This document shows positions 37,484 through 49,435 of a stretch of DNA of 64,000 bases, one piece after another. A program made the position numbers and the translations under genes. The stretch is from Heliocybe sulcata. Its lineage: Eukaryota; Basidiomycota; Agaricomycetes; Gloeophyllales; Gloeophyllaceae. Where the stretch lies: contig ML213510.1 in NCBI GenBank assembly GCA_004369045.1, positions 89,836-153,835 on the forward strand, read 5' to 3'. Positions within the stretch are counted from its first letter, which is position 1; every line of letters starts with the position of its first letter. Below the pieces are notes generated by a model. It saw only the letters and a program-made list of their open reading frames with translations. It did not search any database and had not been told where the DNA came from.

Positions 37484-40400
37484 TCGTCTTCGCTGCCTTC
37501 TCAGCGGATAAACCGCTACGGCTGGTGGGCACGAGGAATTCGATTGGTAGCTGGACGTGTATACGTTGCTTGTAATCCCTCCATCTGTGTGCGCCCCGGA
37601 GCTCAGCCGGGAGGGGCTGTTGCTGAGCGCAAAATGATTCGGCGGCGGAGGATGGGTCGGGGCAAGGATTGGGCAGACATCGGTTGTGGTCCGGACGCCA
37701 GCGAATCGCTTGAAACAGCCGGATAACCGGTCCTTGGGCAACCGTAGTCGGGTGCATTTCCGGGCGATGTTCCTCTGCTTCGTCAAGTCCTCGTCATCGA
37801 CTTCCTTCAATACCGCTGGTAATAATGCGCTGGCAAAATATTGGAATCACGAGCCGGCGGGTTCGGTGCCTTGCGCCTCGATCGGTCTCGCTTCTGGCCA
37901 ATCGCGTCCCGCCGCCTGGATTCGTGCCTGATGGTGTCGCCCGACGTCCCCCAGCTCATTTTTGCCAGAACCGTCCAGAGCACGCCGTGCCCCGCAGCAG
38001 GCCCCACGGGGCTTACCGTCAACGCCTCGATGTACCGACCGAGTATGATCTCCCGCGCGACGCCCGGACACCATTCCTCTAGACTCGCCTCTGACCCTGA
38101 CTGATACCCCTCTCGCTCTATTCTTGGCCAATCGACATGTTATGATGTTCACATGGAAACTGCTCCCCCCGCGGGGTCCCCACAAGTCCCCAACGCGGGG
38201 AACATATGCTCCGCTTGACTTGAATGCACCCGCGAGTCCATCTTGTGGATGGACAATCCCCGTCGCGCAAGCTGCTAAAGTTCATCAGATAGATTGACAC
38301 CCGCATCCTTAATACGCCGGCTATTATACAATTCTTCGGCCACATGTGCATTCCAGGCTAGCAGATGGTCATACGGCAGGAACATGCACATATACACCCA
38401 CGCTGTGGAGTACGCGTTAATATCAAGTCTGATGGTATCTTCGGTCACGACGAAATGAATGGGTTACAGTATGCCACTCACTGTAGCGCACCTGGCCGTC
38501 GGTGAAGGCAGGCAATGTCGACCGATACAGCACCCGGCGGCACTACCTTGCGCCTCGCCCGTGACTCGCGGGTTCATAGCCGTGCACTAACCCCTAACAC
38601 TAACTTGACCCAGGACTGCCACAGAGGCTTCCTCTTCTCGTCCCTAAAAGCCCAGACCCGTGGTGTTCTCGAAGCAGCGAAGCAGGCTGGAGCGCAAAAG
38701 TATCAAGAGCAATAAAGGACGGTGCTATGTATACCACTGCCTACGTACCTCCTGACTGATTGGACTGGAGCAAATAGAGTTGCCTCACTTCGCACTAGAA
38801 ACACCGCCGTCCATAATTCCTATCATTCAGCCCGACGACGCACGAAGAGCCGTTGCTGTCCCGGTCACTTGACCTCCGCTTGTCTCCCCCGCCTCGCGAG
38901 ATCCAGAAACCGAGATCCTGGAGGATAATATACCTCCAACCCGTCCCTCTCTCAACGGCCCAACGTCCGTTCCGAGCGAGCCAATGGAAGCCCACGAACC
39001 GTGATCGGTTCTAACACTATCGCCAAGATATGCCAGGCGAATCCTCGGTGGAACTCGACGTCGTGGTGTTCCTGTTATCGTCCCCTTGAGGTTCTACGGC
39101 ACCGTCCAGCGCACGCCAAGAATAGATGTGCGCGAAGGCCAACATTGAAGCCCGCTTTCAGAGGTTGAGCGAGCCGGCGGAGAGTCCGATTAATAGAGGT
39201 CCAGAGACGAACACACCCGCCCTTGAGAGACTCCAGTTATCTGTCACATAAACGCCCCGCTACCGTCAGCAAAGCGTCAAAGAGACAAAGAGACATCGTC
39301 TAGCCACTCACGGGATGGCCAAGTGAGCACTAACCTCGTCACGTATTACGACACCATGATCAACGTCTTTAAAATAAGGCAGTTACGACATGCCGAGTCC
39401 TCCTGCAATGTCATGAGCTGATCGCTCCTTTATCATCGGACTCGCGGATTCTCACCCGTTCGGCCATCTACAGAACGAAGATTGAACGGAAAGCACATCA
39501 ACGTGTCTGGGAACGAGGGAACGCGAAGACGGGACGTGCTCACGTTTGCGCAGGGCATTGATCGGCGGGACGCATAGAAGGCCGAGGAATGCCACGCCGT
39601 AGATTGGGCGATCTGCTTGTGAAGAGGGAAGTTGTACGAGGTGCGCCGCGTGCTGGCATTGAGCAATCGATTGTTGCGAGGCGGGGTCATGGTATAGTTG
39701 AGCGCCAGGCTCAGCGCAGGATTAGAGCGGCGGGCATAGGAGGCGGCGTAACACGATGACCTGCGAGCATCCTTCAATGCACAAAGTTTATGATGAAAAC
39801 AAAATGAGGGCGACGTACGGAATCATATCAATGAAACGACCAACTTTATTTGTGCATTGCGCTGTCTACGTCATTTACTTGTTCCCCGATAGCAGCTGTA
39901 GTAACCCCGGCTCGAGGGTTATATTAGTTTGACATATGGAACAATCTGGTGAGTGGGATTCGATCATGACATACCTAGAGCAAAAGGTGTGGATGACTCG
40001 AACTAGCCATCCTTCCATGTTCGTAGCATATCAGGGTCTGAGAGCGGCAATATTCGGATGCGTACGTTCGGGGGAGTAGTGCCTCTGATTAACACTATCT
40101 GCAGGGCGATCGTATCACTAGCGCGTTGTTCCTGCTAAGCAATTAGACAACTTTACAGCAGCTGTCGCTCACAGACCATGCGCATGAATTGCGGAACACA
40201 ACTTGCGCAGTTGTGGCCTAGTCGGAGCCGCTCATCCGGTCTGGATAGCCTGCCAGCGTTCACTATCATCCATCGGTGAGTGATACGGCTAATGCAACTC
40301 TGTGCCACACGCACCAAGCTAGCGAGAATTTGTTTCGAGGAGCTTGGTCCTCAAGAATGAAGCAGTCGACAAGGCCTGGTCGCGCATCGAGATAGCAGAC

Positions 40401-41245
40401 TGTGAGGTTCATAACGCCGCTGTGCGCCCACCAGTAGTAAGTGCCATTGTCACCACAACACTATGTAGCATGCGACTTACCCGAGTCGTTGCCAGTCACT
40501 GGCTTTCCGAGCAATGCTTCGAGAGAAGCACTATTCGGGCACGTTCGGGAATCTGCTGCTTCGGGAATTTAATGCAGATCAGGACGCGTGGTTCGATCCC
40601 AGGAATCTCTGGAGATGTTTTGGGAATACGGAGGCAGATCGGAGAGAAAATCACTCCATAGGTTTTGAGAACTTGATCATAAGACGGCGACTACGTATAG
40701 TAATACGCTGGAAATGTCGAGTTCCTGTCACAGCAAAAGATGCGTATCTAAGAGCGGACGCTGGTAGAGATGATTATCCAGGTTGCGCAGCTGAATTGTG
40801 CATAAGACTTGGGAGCATCAATGACATAGGCTGGTGATACGGCGGACCTTGCTCGAAAGCTCTACTAAGCTGAACTGGGACGGAGATGACCCGCTCATAG
40901 GCTAAGTGCCAGAGACGGTGAATCCCATCTCCCTTGGGAAAGAGTTCATGTTCGATGGAGCTAAGTCAGACGTGCGATGGTCTTCAACCTGGATTCCTTC
41001 TAGGTCATTATAATTGCCCGCCTTTGCAGCCCACGCGCTAGTGACGGTGATTGCAGCACCTTCATAGCTAGCACCTAAGCAAAGGCCCTAACTAGAAGAG
41101 GAACTTAAGAAAGCGCGGCATGTATAGCGAGATCACTATGCCGACGTTGGGTTCATCCTCCATTTGTTATTGGCTGTCTAGAGTGCAATCAGTGGTTGTT
41201 TGGACTTATTGGTGGCCTCCTCGCGCCAGCTCGGTGAGCGCTTCT
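37484..41245. other. Gene-poor region upstream of the hexose transporter
   Basis: About 3.8 kb contain only short, mutually overlapping frames without family resemblance (for example 39433-39777 minus and 40344-40837 plus). A second Mig1-like cluster with a CCCCGCGGGG palindrome is at 38167-38176. No RNA gene was found. It may be a long promoter plus decayed mobile DNA. Confidence 0.4.
38167..38200. promoter_or_regulatory. CCCCGCGGGG palindrome plus GCGGGG site
   Basis: A perfect 10-base palindrome, CCCCGCGGGG (38167-38176), is followed 18 bases later by CGCGGGG (38194-38200). Both contain the core recognised by Mig1/CreA-type repressors. They lie about 960-990 bases before the hexose transporter start, so any link is tentative. 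Confidence 0.3.
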
Positions 41246-41912
41246 GAGGACCCCGGATAATACTAATAGAAGTCTAATCCGAGTCCCGGTCAAAGTGGAC
41301 CTCGCCAGCGTCCATGTCGGGGTCGCGTCCCGGTCAAAACGTGACACAGCCAAGGCAGGTCGGATCCTCGCGTCCCGGTCGAAGTACTGGTCGTCCGCCG
41401 CGAGGTTGGATCCGTTCCCGGTCAAAAATTAGAAGTCCGCCCGCCTCTTCAAGCCACACAGGCATATGCACACTCCAGAGCGCATTCCTCCCGTGAGCGA
41501 TATCAATGCAGATGGCATTCTCATTAGCTCCAGCAGCTGACATTGAGGAGAGCTACATTATGAATGACGTGGGTTTTTGACCGGGGAAAATGGCTATGAC
41601 TACCATGTACACCGCTAGCTGTAGACTTTTCCGCAATATTTGATGGATATTATAGCATTCCTCTAGTTGACAAGGGTCAGAATTACATGCTTAGCCATAC
41701 AGTTGCGCCTTTGATTTTTCCAAAATTGTTCTATAATTTCTGCAAATTTGGAGGTCTGATCAGGATATCCCGGTCAAATTGGCCCTGTGGCCGAGGGTCT
41801 GTGGCCGATCCCGGTCAAAATGACCCCAAAGGGAGACTCCGGGTCCCGGTCAAAAATGTCCCGGACGGCCAACTTCCGGATCAGACCTCCATTAGTATTA
41901 TCCAGGGTCCTC
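41246..41912. mobile_element. 667-bp non-coding inverted-repeat element (MITE-like) with internal CCCGGTCAAA repeats
   Basis: The ends are inverted copies of each other: the left reads GAGGACCCCGGATAATACTA and the reverse complement of the right reads GAGGACCCTGGATAATACTA. The match continues for 36 bases with 4 differences, all transitions. Both ends are flanked by the same hexamer GCTTCT (41240-41245 and 41913-41918), a likely target-site duplication. Inside are seven near-copies of CCCGGTCAAA in direct orientation (near 41284, 41328, 41373, 41415, 41768, 41808 and 41843) and one inverted copy near 41573. No coding region was seen, so it is probably a non-autonomous DNA transposon. The family cannot be named from this single copy. 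Confidence 0.75.
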
Positions 41913-42585
41913 GCTTCTGTCGGTGAGCGCTGAGCTTCTGTTGCACATGTTCAATAATAATGCTACTGCTTAGTGCTTACGCCTCGACCTAAAGCGCTCA
42001 GCTCATATAACTTTGCACCGCCTATGAAATCTGCTCTGACTGTCTGACATCCAGATTCCTCCTTTGTCTCTGACGATATAGTAAGCGGCACTTCGTTCTC
42101 AGCTCCAGATCACTCGGGGGAATGTTTTCATTACCTTGGAGCCTCATATTGCTGTTTATCCATCAGAGGCTATTACGATGCATTGCCTCCCAAGAATGAT
42201 CAAGACATGACAGGACACCGTCTAGCTTTAGTGGCTGACTCGGCCCGAATTGCGCAAACCTTGTGCCAATGAAGCTCTTAAAGGTCTCCATAGCACATAT
42301 TGGGAGAAGACATGCTCATCCAGACTGGCAACATTTGAATCCATGGCCTCGACTCAGTCAAAGTACCATTTATTAGGGGATCAAGGATCTGATGGCTCTG
42401 CTTGTTGGACAGATGCCATGACCTGAAGGTTCATCAGGTTAATAGATTCTCTGCATACATGAAAGGGCACTCGTATCCGCCAGTCAGAAGTCCCCTTGTC
42501 CGCTCTGTTGCCGGCTTTCCTAAGGTATAAGACCTTGCACTACAATATCTCTCTTGTCCCCCAGTCCACCAGAGCCCGTCGCACG
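41913..42585. other. Intergenic, no gene seen
   Basis: This is the region between the inverted-repeat element and the third DUF6534 locus. Frames are short. A 12-base sequence, TCGGTGAGCGCT (41920-41931), repeats the one just left of the element (41231-41242). The last part is probably the promoter of the next locus. Confidence 0.45.
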
Positions 42586-43920
42586 ATGTCAGCCAGCTCA
42601 GTCTTTGGTATCAACTTCAATACCACCCTGCTGCCGCTACTTTGTGGGATTATAGCTGCAGCTACGTTCGTTGCTCACATCTTCTTGGGTGCTGACTCCA
42701 ATATTGTCTAGTTTGTGCGGCGTTACCACCGGCCAACTGATTTCATACTTGAGGAAAGGACATCAAGATCGTGTTTCATTCAAGACCATGGTAAGCTAGC
42801 AAGCTCAGCAGCTCCCAAACTATCGTCTATTATATCTTTCAGATTTGTGCCCTCTGGTACGTAGGCCGAGCCTTCACATTTCCCTGTATCACCGAATTCG
42901 GGCAAGGGTGTTGGACGTCGTGCATCTGGCAATATGCAGTCGACTGGTATATCATTACCTTGTGACGGAACATGCGAATGTGATAGGCCTGATTTTTACT
43001 AACTGGTACAATGTCCATCGCTCGGATGGAGTTCTAGAGCTGATGTTCACGGAAATAGGAGCGACGTAGTACGAATTCTTGCTTCATATTCCCTCTGAAT
43101 AGCTCTAACAATGTTTACGCAGGGCCAAGTAGCACTTACGGTGCGTACGCAAAGGGACTATCGTTGCATACAATCTGACATGCGGAACAGAGCACGAGTG
43201 ATCTCATCGTAAGATCGTAAGTGTTCTCCGCTCGGCGACGCATTCTTGAGTTTCATGATATACAAAGGACATTCACGCACAAGATATGGCTCCGTACGTC
43301 CGAATATTAAGCAGAGAAAAGCAGCTCAGAGAGCTCAATGCATCTCACAGTCAGTGGACGTAATATGTCCCTGGGGGCTATAGCGGTGAGGTCGTCATGG
43401 CTTCGTTCTATCGAGGTACACTAACTCGTCCGAATGTAGATGGCTGCATCTCTTTTGCCTTTCTGTGCGTAGTTGGCCTCCCTCATACGTCGCCCTCAGT
43501 CTTATGCTTGTGCTCGAACTGGGAATACACGGGATATTAGCTTTTGGTATCGGTACGCTTAATCAGATATGATGGAACGTCAGCGCATATTAATAATTCC
43601 GCTAGCTTTCTCTCGCAAAGCGTGAGTCGTTTCAGTGCGCGTCGAGTTGGTCCTTAGCTAAGATTTCCACCTCTAGCGCCGAAGCAAAATATTTCACGGA
43701 GCTGCCTAATCTTTCGGTGAGCCGTGGATCCGCACTCACAATTGTTCCCTGGATAATGGGCGGAGAAGTGGTTGTTGTATTCCTGCCTATCGGTTACCGT
43801 TGTAGCGGACGTGGTGGTCGCTACGGCACTTTGCTTGCTATTATGGAGACAGCGCACTGGCTTCCGGAAGTAGGGGAATTCTCCTCTGACTCTTTATGCT
43901 CAATTCACTGATGCTGTCCC
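42586..43920 (+). pseudogene. DUF6534-type membrane protein, copy C, 3' half not recognisable
   Basis: The 5' half matches copies A and B exon for exon. Exon 1 is 42586-42665, starting MSASSVFGINFNTTLLPLLC. Exon 2 (42712-42790) gives LCGVTTGQLISYLRKGHQD. A short exon ends at ICALW, and WVLDVVHLAICSRLVYHYLV follows. An 18-nt exon at 43123-43140 has the same length as its counterpart in copy A. Further 3', only scattered resemblance remains: an AKYFTELPNLS-like piece near 43,680-43,715. The GSGVVVDAM-type core and the C-terminal LNAR motif are not found. I read it as a decaying gene, but an intact gene with unusual introns cannot be excluded. The end is approximate. Confidence 0.55.
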
Positions 43921-44621
43921 GACTGCTTCTTAGAACAGATTCACTCATTGCCGCAATAATGCGATATAGTGTTGAGACAAGCTTATTGACATGGTAAGCT
44001 TCATGTCCGACGCATCCTTGGACGGCTGTAAGTACCCACTCGTCATACAAGCACTTGCGCCGTCGCTTGCCTTGTCACGGTTGGTACATCGCTGAGTTCG
44101 TTTTGACTGTAGCTGACTACTTTGATTGGTATACCACCACTATGTAGTATGCAACCATGCCGAAGGACTTCGTCTATATGGGCATCTACTTCATGATGAG
44201 CAAACGTGAGTGGCACGTCCAATGATGAATACTTGATGCTCAAACAACTCATGCGCCGGCCTCGATGCCATTAGTCTATGTTAATGCTCTACTCGCATAT
44301 CTCAACGCTCGCACCGGGTGGAGAGTTTCCAGCGCCGGCGAGCGCTCAGTGCATCCACCGATAATGCGGCCGAGTCTCTCCGCCACTGAGACACAAACCT
44401 TATCGTAAGGCCACGAAATGCCCTCCCCCCCTCATCGCAATTCTCGGAAACGTTATAACTCCCCAGTGGCGGAAGTCCTACCACGGGTGAATACTAGTGC
44501 GTAGTGCCGTTGTTCAACACAACGTGCGGCTCAGATGACATGTTCCCAACTCCCTGGATATCCAAAGAACGCGTGCGAGATGTACAATAAAATTAGATAA
44601 TTTAGTGATGCAAGTGCTCGT
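43921..44621. other. Intergenic, no gene seen
   Basis: About 700 bases between DUF6534 copy C and the MET5 stop codon. Only small frames on the minus strand are present, with no family resemblance. Confidence 0.45.
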
Positions 44622-47600
44622 CTATGCCATGACCTCCCTGTGTTCGCCCTCTCCGCCCATACGGTCATACCACTCCGCACCCGACGTCGTCGGGGCAATA
44701 TACCCAGCGCGAATAGCGAAGTCTCCGAAATGCTCTCCTTCTAATCGCTCAAGCGCGTATTGCTTGATCATGGGGTTCAATATTGCGAGAATCTCCGGCT
44801 CCGTGACGGATTCTACACAACGGGAACGTAAGATTTCATGCAAGGCTTGGATAGCTCCCTAACGCACCTCGATAAATTTTGTTGAGCCGCTGCCCGTAGT
44901 AACCACCACCCAGCAGCATCAGGTAGGTTCCAGGAGCTTTACCGACGAAAGCAACCTCTGGAAGGCAATCAGCATACTCCGATAATCGCCTGGATAGATA
45001 CGTACCAGCCAAGTACGGACGTGCGCAGCCATTTGGACATCCAGTCATCCGCATGACTATGGAATCGTTGCGAAGGCCGTTCTCTTCGCACATTTTCTCA
45101 ACCTTGTCAATAAGAACAGGGAGATACTAAACAGATGGTAATGTTACAAATTGGCAGCAAGAGAGAATTAACCGAGACGTACACGTTCTGACTCCGCCAT
45201 AGCAAGGCCTACGACCCGTATCAGCGTCATTATCTACGTAGATAGACAGTCGCGACTTACCGCACGTCGGGAACGCCACGCAAGCCGAAGACGAAAGCCT
45301 CAACCCCGACTGTGACAAGTTATCCAACTTGTACTTCGCCAACAAATTCTTGATCGTTTCCAGCTCGCTGGTCGGAATATCCGAGACAACCACATGCTGG
45401 TTAGCAGTAAGTCGGAAAGTTCCCTTGTGAATCTTTGCGAGCTCCCGCATTCCGGCCTTGAAGTCCCTACCAGGCTCGTCCTGTATACGGCCATTCTCGA
45501 TGAAGAGCGTGAAATGGTGTTTGCCATCTTCGCCCGTCGCCCAGCCGAAGTCGTCGATGTTTCGGTCAAATGAATACGGACGTGCGGGAGCTAGCTTGTA
45601 GCCTAGCAGCTTCTCTACCTCAGCTTTGAATACATCAAGACCCATCCTATCGATGGTATACTTGAGCCGAGCATTCTGCGAGAAAACAGTCAGCGATATC
45701 ACAACAACCTGAATGACCAATGTTGATAATCACCTTACGGCTAGGAAAGCGGAAGATATCTTCAGTCAAGACGTATGTTGTAAACACTGATTATACTCAC
45801 TCCTCTCGGTTCCCGTTATCCCTTTGCACAAGCATAATCTTCTCAGCGACGAACTTGCCCTGCTCAACTGTACAGAAACCCATAACATCGGCTGTACGAG
45901 GGTAGGTCTTCTTATTACCATGCGTCACACCCATCCCGCCTCCGGCAGTGACATTGAAACCAGCGAGGCAACCTTTATCGTCTAGGATGGCGATGAACCC
46001 AAGATCGTTGGCGAAGATATCAACGTCGTTCGTCGGGGGTACCGCCACAGCAACCTTAAACTATAGCCCAGAGATGTCAGCACAGCGTACGTAGGGGGAA
46101 GAGGCGCGGCCACATACCTTTCTGGGGAGGTAGAACTCTCCATACAAAGGCTCGACGTCCTTCAGCGCGTCCCCAGCAACCTGTTTCTTATCCAGCCAGA
46201 TCTCATGGTACGCCGTCGTGCGCGGGAGCAGATGTTCGCTCACACCCTTTGCGAACTCGTAGATCTCAGCATGGAGCTTCGAGAGTGAAGGGACTGCGGA
46301 GCACAGCACGTTCCTTCAGACATGAGATATCAGTTGTCGTCTACGATCTCTACCCTAGAAGGTCACTTACCGATTGACATCACCACAGGCTGCCAGCGTA
46401 TCCAAAAGCGCCCGATTGATATCCTTGATCGCAGACTTCAAATGACGCTTAATAACCCCATGAAACTGGAACGTCTGCCTCGTCGTGATCTTAAACGTTC
46501 CATTCCCATGCTCGTCCGCAATCTGGTCCATCTGCAGCCATTGCTCCGGCTTGCAGACCCCTCCAGGCATGCGCACCCGAATCATGAACTGATACGCCGG
46601 CTCCGCGCCCTCAGCCTGCCTCTCGTCCCGGATATCCCTATCGTCCTGCTGGTAAATCCCGTGGAACTTCGTGAGCTGCGTGTCAGCGGGTGAGAGCGCG
46701 CCGGTGGTTTGATCCTCGAGACCTTCAGCAATGGTACCGCGCAGGTAGTTCGACGCGACCTTGATATGCTCGTTGGTGATAGGCTCCGGCTCGGCTTCCC
46801 TCACCTCGACTGCATCGACGCCCAGGAACTTCCACACGAGCGGCTCCCAGATCTTATACCCCGTCTCCGGTCCATCCGCATCCTGGTCATCGCCCAAGCC
46901 GAGCTGCACGACGCGCTCCGCCCCGACCTGCTCCAGCCGGGCATCGAGATCCTTGCCAGACTTGTTGTAATAATGCCTGTCCTCGGGTCGAGGCCAATAA
47001 TGACTATCGCCCATTCCGAACACGGCAAATTTGACACCCTGGAGCGGTTTCTCGCCCCGGCCAACAGCGCCGTTCAGGACCTTGACAAAGCTCCTCCCAT
47101 TCTGCGGGAACTCGCCCTGTCCGGCAACAGACGTGACGAAGACGACGAGGCCCTCCTCCTTCACGAGATCCTCCAGCACCACACTGTCCATCGTCTTCAT
47201 GTCCACCGACAATCCCCTCGCCTTGCCCCTCCCCGCAAGTCTCTTTGCAACCTTCTCGGCCTTGCCTCCATCACTGGCATACAGCACGAGCATCGGCGGC
47301 GCATCAATCGCTCCCAACAACTCCTCATACGCCTTCTGCGCCCTCCTCCTCCTCGCCTCCTTCACGCTCTCCCCCAGACTCCCCACCAGCTCACTCGCCA
47401 TCTCCGGCTTGCTCCTCACCAACTGGCTCAAATGATTCTGCCTATCCAAAAACACCTGCAACTCCCGCTTCACCGCGTCCGAGTCCAAACTGAACGCCTC
47501 CCCGTCTTCCTTGCTGGGGTCCCACCGGTACAGCGGCCAGTACCCCGCATCCACCGCGTTCTTCGTCTCTTTCAGCACCTCCAGCGCCATCGCGTCCTCG

Positions 47601-49435
47601 CTCTCATACGGCAAATACGCCAGAACCACACTCGGTCCTGGATACCGATCCGCCTCGACAAACGCCTGCAGCACCTGCGCATACGAGCTGTACACTGCAA
47701 CGCTCGCGACGTACACGTCCCCGTGGTTCATCGCGTACAGCCCGACATCTTGCTTGCGCCGGTGCGGGTCCGCAGTGTGCCGTGCAGAGTATGGCGTCGT
47801 GTCAACGACGAGGACGTTCACGTTCAGGCCCGAAGCAATGGCGTGGTGCAGTCCCGACGCGCCGAGGTCATATGCCCAGGCGTCAGAGCCGATGATCCAT
47901 CGCGAAAGCGCTGGGAGGTGGTGCTTCAACGCAAGGACCTTCGCAGCCGCGGGATCTTTGACGCCGTCCAGCTCCCACACCACCTCCTCAGCAAGCGCCT
48001 TGCTCTTCGCCGGATCGTCTCGCGCTCGCATCCACTTGCCCAAGAGCGCGTGCACGTCCCCTGACAGGTCCCCGCTGTCCATCAGCTCCTGCACCGCCCT
48101 GACCAGCTCTTCCCTATCCTCCAACTCACCCCGAACCTTGCCCAATGCGAACTCGGGCGAGGTAGCCGCGCTCCCTTCTGAGGCGACTAAGAACGGCGTG
48201 TTGGCGATCTCGAGCCGGCCGTCGAAGAGATTAGAGAGTATCTTCGTATAGCTCAACTCATGTTTTGGCACATGAGGAAGCTCGACTGGTGCGATGGTCG
48301 TCTCTTCATTCGAAAAGGAGCCAAGGCGCAAGGGTCCCAGGCCAGAAAAGGCTTGCTGGACAAGCTTAAGGAGATCGACCTGCTTCACGTTGTCAGAATT
48401 ACCGAGGACGCCCGACAAAACAGCTGGTTTTCTTTCGATGGACGAGTTTTGGATCGTGCTGACCACCTCCAGATAGAAAGGCGTGAACTTGACGGGCCAT
48501 TTCTGGATCTGCTCGAGCACAATCACACGATCGGCAGAGGCCGGAATAGCTTGTAGTAACTTGGCGGGCAGGAGAGGGCTGAACAGGGAGACAAAGACAA
48601 GGGAGACACCCGCCGGCGACTCTGATAAGGTTGGGAAACGGCCAAAAGAGATGATCACTGTGTCTGGCGATGTGGAAGCGCGGTGAGTAATGGGGCGAAT
48701 GACGCGCCGGGTGAGGGCGACGGTAGACCATGTTGCTGCCTCGTAGGATCTGTACAACTCGGATGTAACAGAGTCGGGCTCAATGAGATCATCGACATGG
48801 TGGCCGTTGATTCCATTCGAACCGTTGAGATAGCCATTTGCGCCATGTCCGTTCACTCCGTTTGAGAATGGGGAGATTGGCGTACGGGGAGGAGATCGAG
48901 GAAGTTCGGAGTTTAGGAATGGCTGGACTCTACCTTCCTGTACTTCCTCTACCGTCTCTGTGCTGTCTCCAAGATGAAAGATATGTAGTACAGCCTTTTT
49001 CTCTGTTCGCGCAAGCTTCGAAGCTAGTAACGCATGGTCGTGCGCCTGCTGTGCAGTAGAGGACTGCAAAACAAATGGGATGCTTGGTCGGAGTGTAAGA
49101 ACGTCGGAGAGGTCATCCTGGACAGCTAGGTGGAATACCACAGGAAGGGAAGAGAGCTCGGCGATGTGAGGGATGAGGCGGGTTACGAGATGAGGGCTTG
49201 CGAGGGCCAGGTAGGATAGGAGCTTGCCTGAACGGTTTCGGAGGAGGGTAGCACCTGGATCGCCGCCGTTAGGAATGGACAGAATAGTCGGTGTATGCCT
49301 GCTCGCATCAGACAGAGACTTGACGGTCTGTGAATACGGAGAAGTGGTGGGTAAGGGAGGGAGGGAGTTGACCAGGACGTCGGAGGAGAGGAAGGCTATC
49401 CTGGCCACAGACGATGTGGACGGCGTCGGAGACAT
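44622..49435 (-). CDS. MET5: Sulfite reductase [NADPH] beta subunit (hemoprotein)
   Basis: Nine exons (49435-46371, 46313-46118, 46060-45801, 45740-45734, 45675-45261, 45208-45183, 45126-45006, 44957-44868, 44812-44622) give 1456 residues, close to yeast Met5. The N-terminal 650 residues are pyruvate-oxidoreductase-like. A flavodoxin domain follows ([58 protein letters not shown]). The siroheme/4Fe-4S module starts at [15 protein letters not shown], with [13 protein letters not shown]. The cluster cysteines are in [10 protein letters not shown] and [14 protein letters not shown]. The enzyme reduces sulfite to sulfide for cysteine and methionine synthesis. The fourth exon is only 7 nt and the sixth 26 nt; both are required for frame and for the conserved [16 protein letters not shown] and [13 protein letters not shown]. 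Confidence 0.95.
45734..45740 (-). other. MET5: 7-nt coding micro-exon of MET5
   Basis: The minus strand reads CCGTAAG between an upstream CCTAG acceptor and a GTGATT donor. Preceding coding sequence ends in phase 2 (GA), so the seven bases complete Asp and add Arg-Lys, giving GNREDRK before [12 protein letters not shown]. Flanking introns are 60 and 58 bases long. No other acceptor in the interval keeps the frame. Confidence 0.75.

Noticed and set aside
40590-40600. Perfect B-box-like GGTTCGATCCC, considered as a tRNA gene
   Set aside because: No T-stem pairing, no A box at the right distance and no acceptor stem could be formed.
46709-48064. A 451-codon plus-strand open frame
   Set aside because: It lies opposite the MET5 coding exon; long antisense frames arise from GC-rich codon use, and its translation (Arg/His/Leu-rich) has no domain.
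35403-49435. A biosynthetic gene cluster including the hexose transporter and sulfite reductase
   Set aside because: No synthase, P450 or pathway regulator lies between them; they are unrelated housekeeping functions separated by a gene-poor tract.
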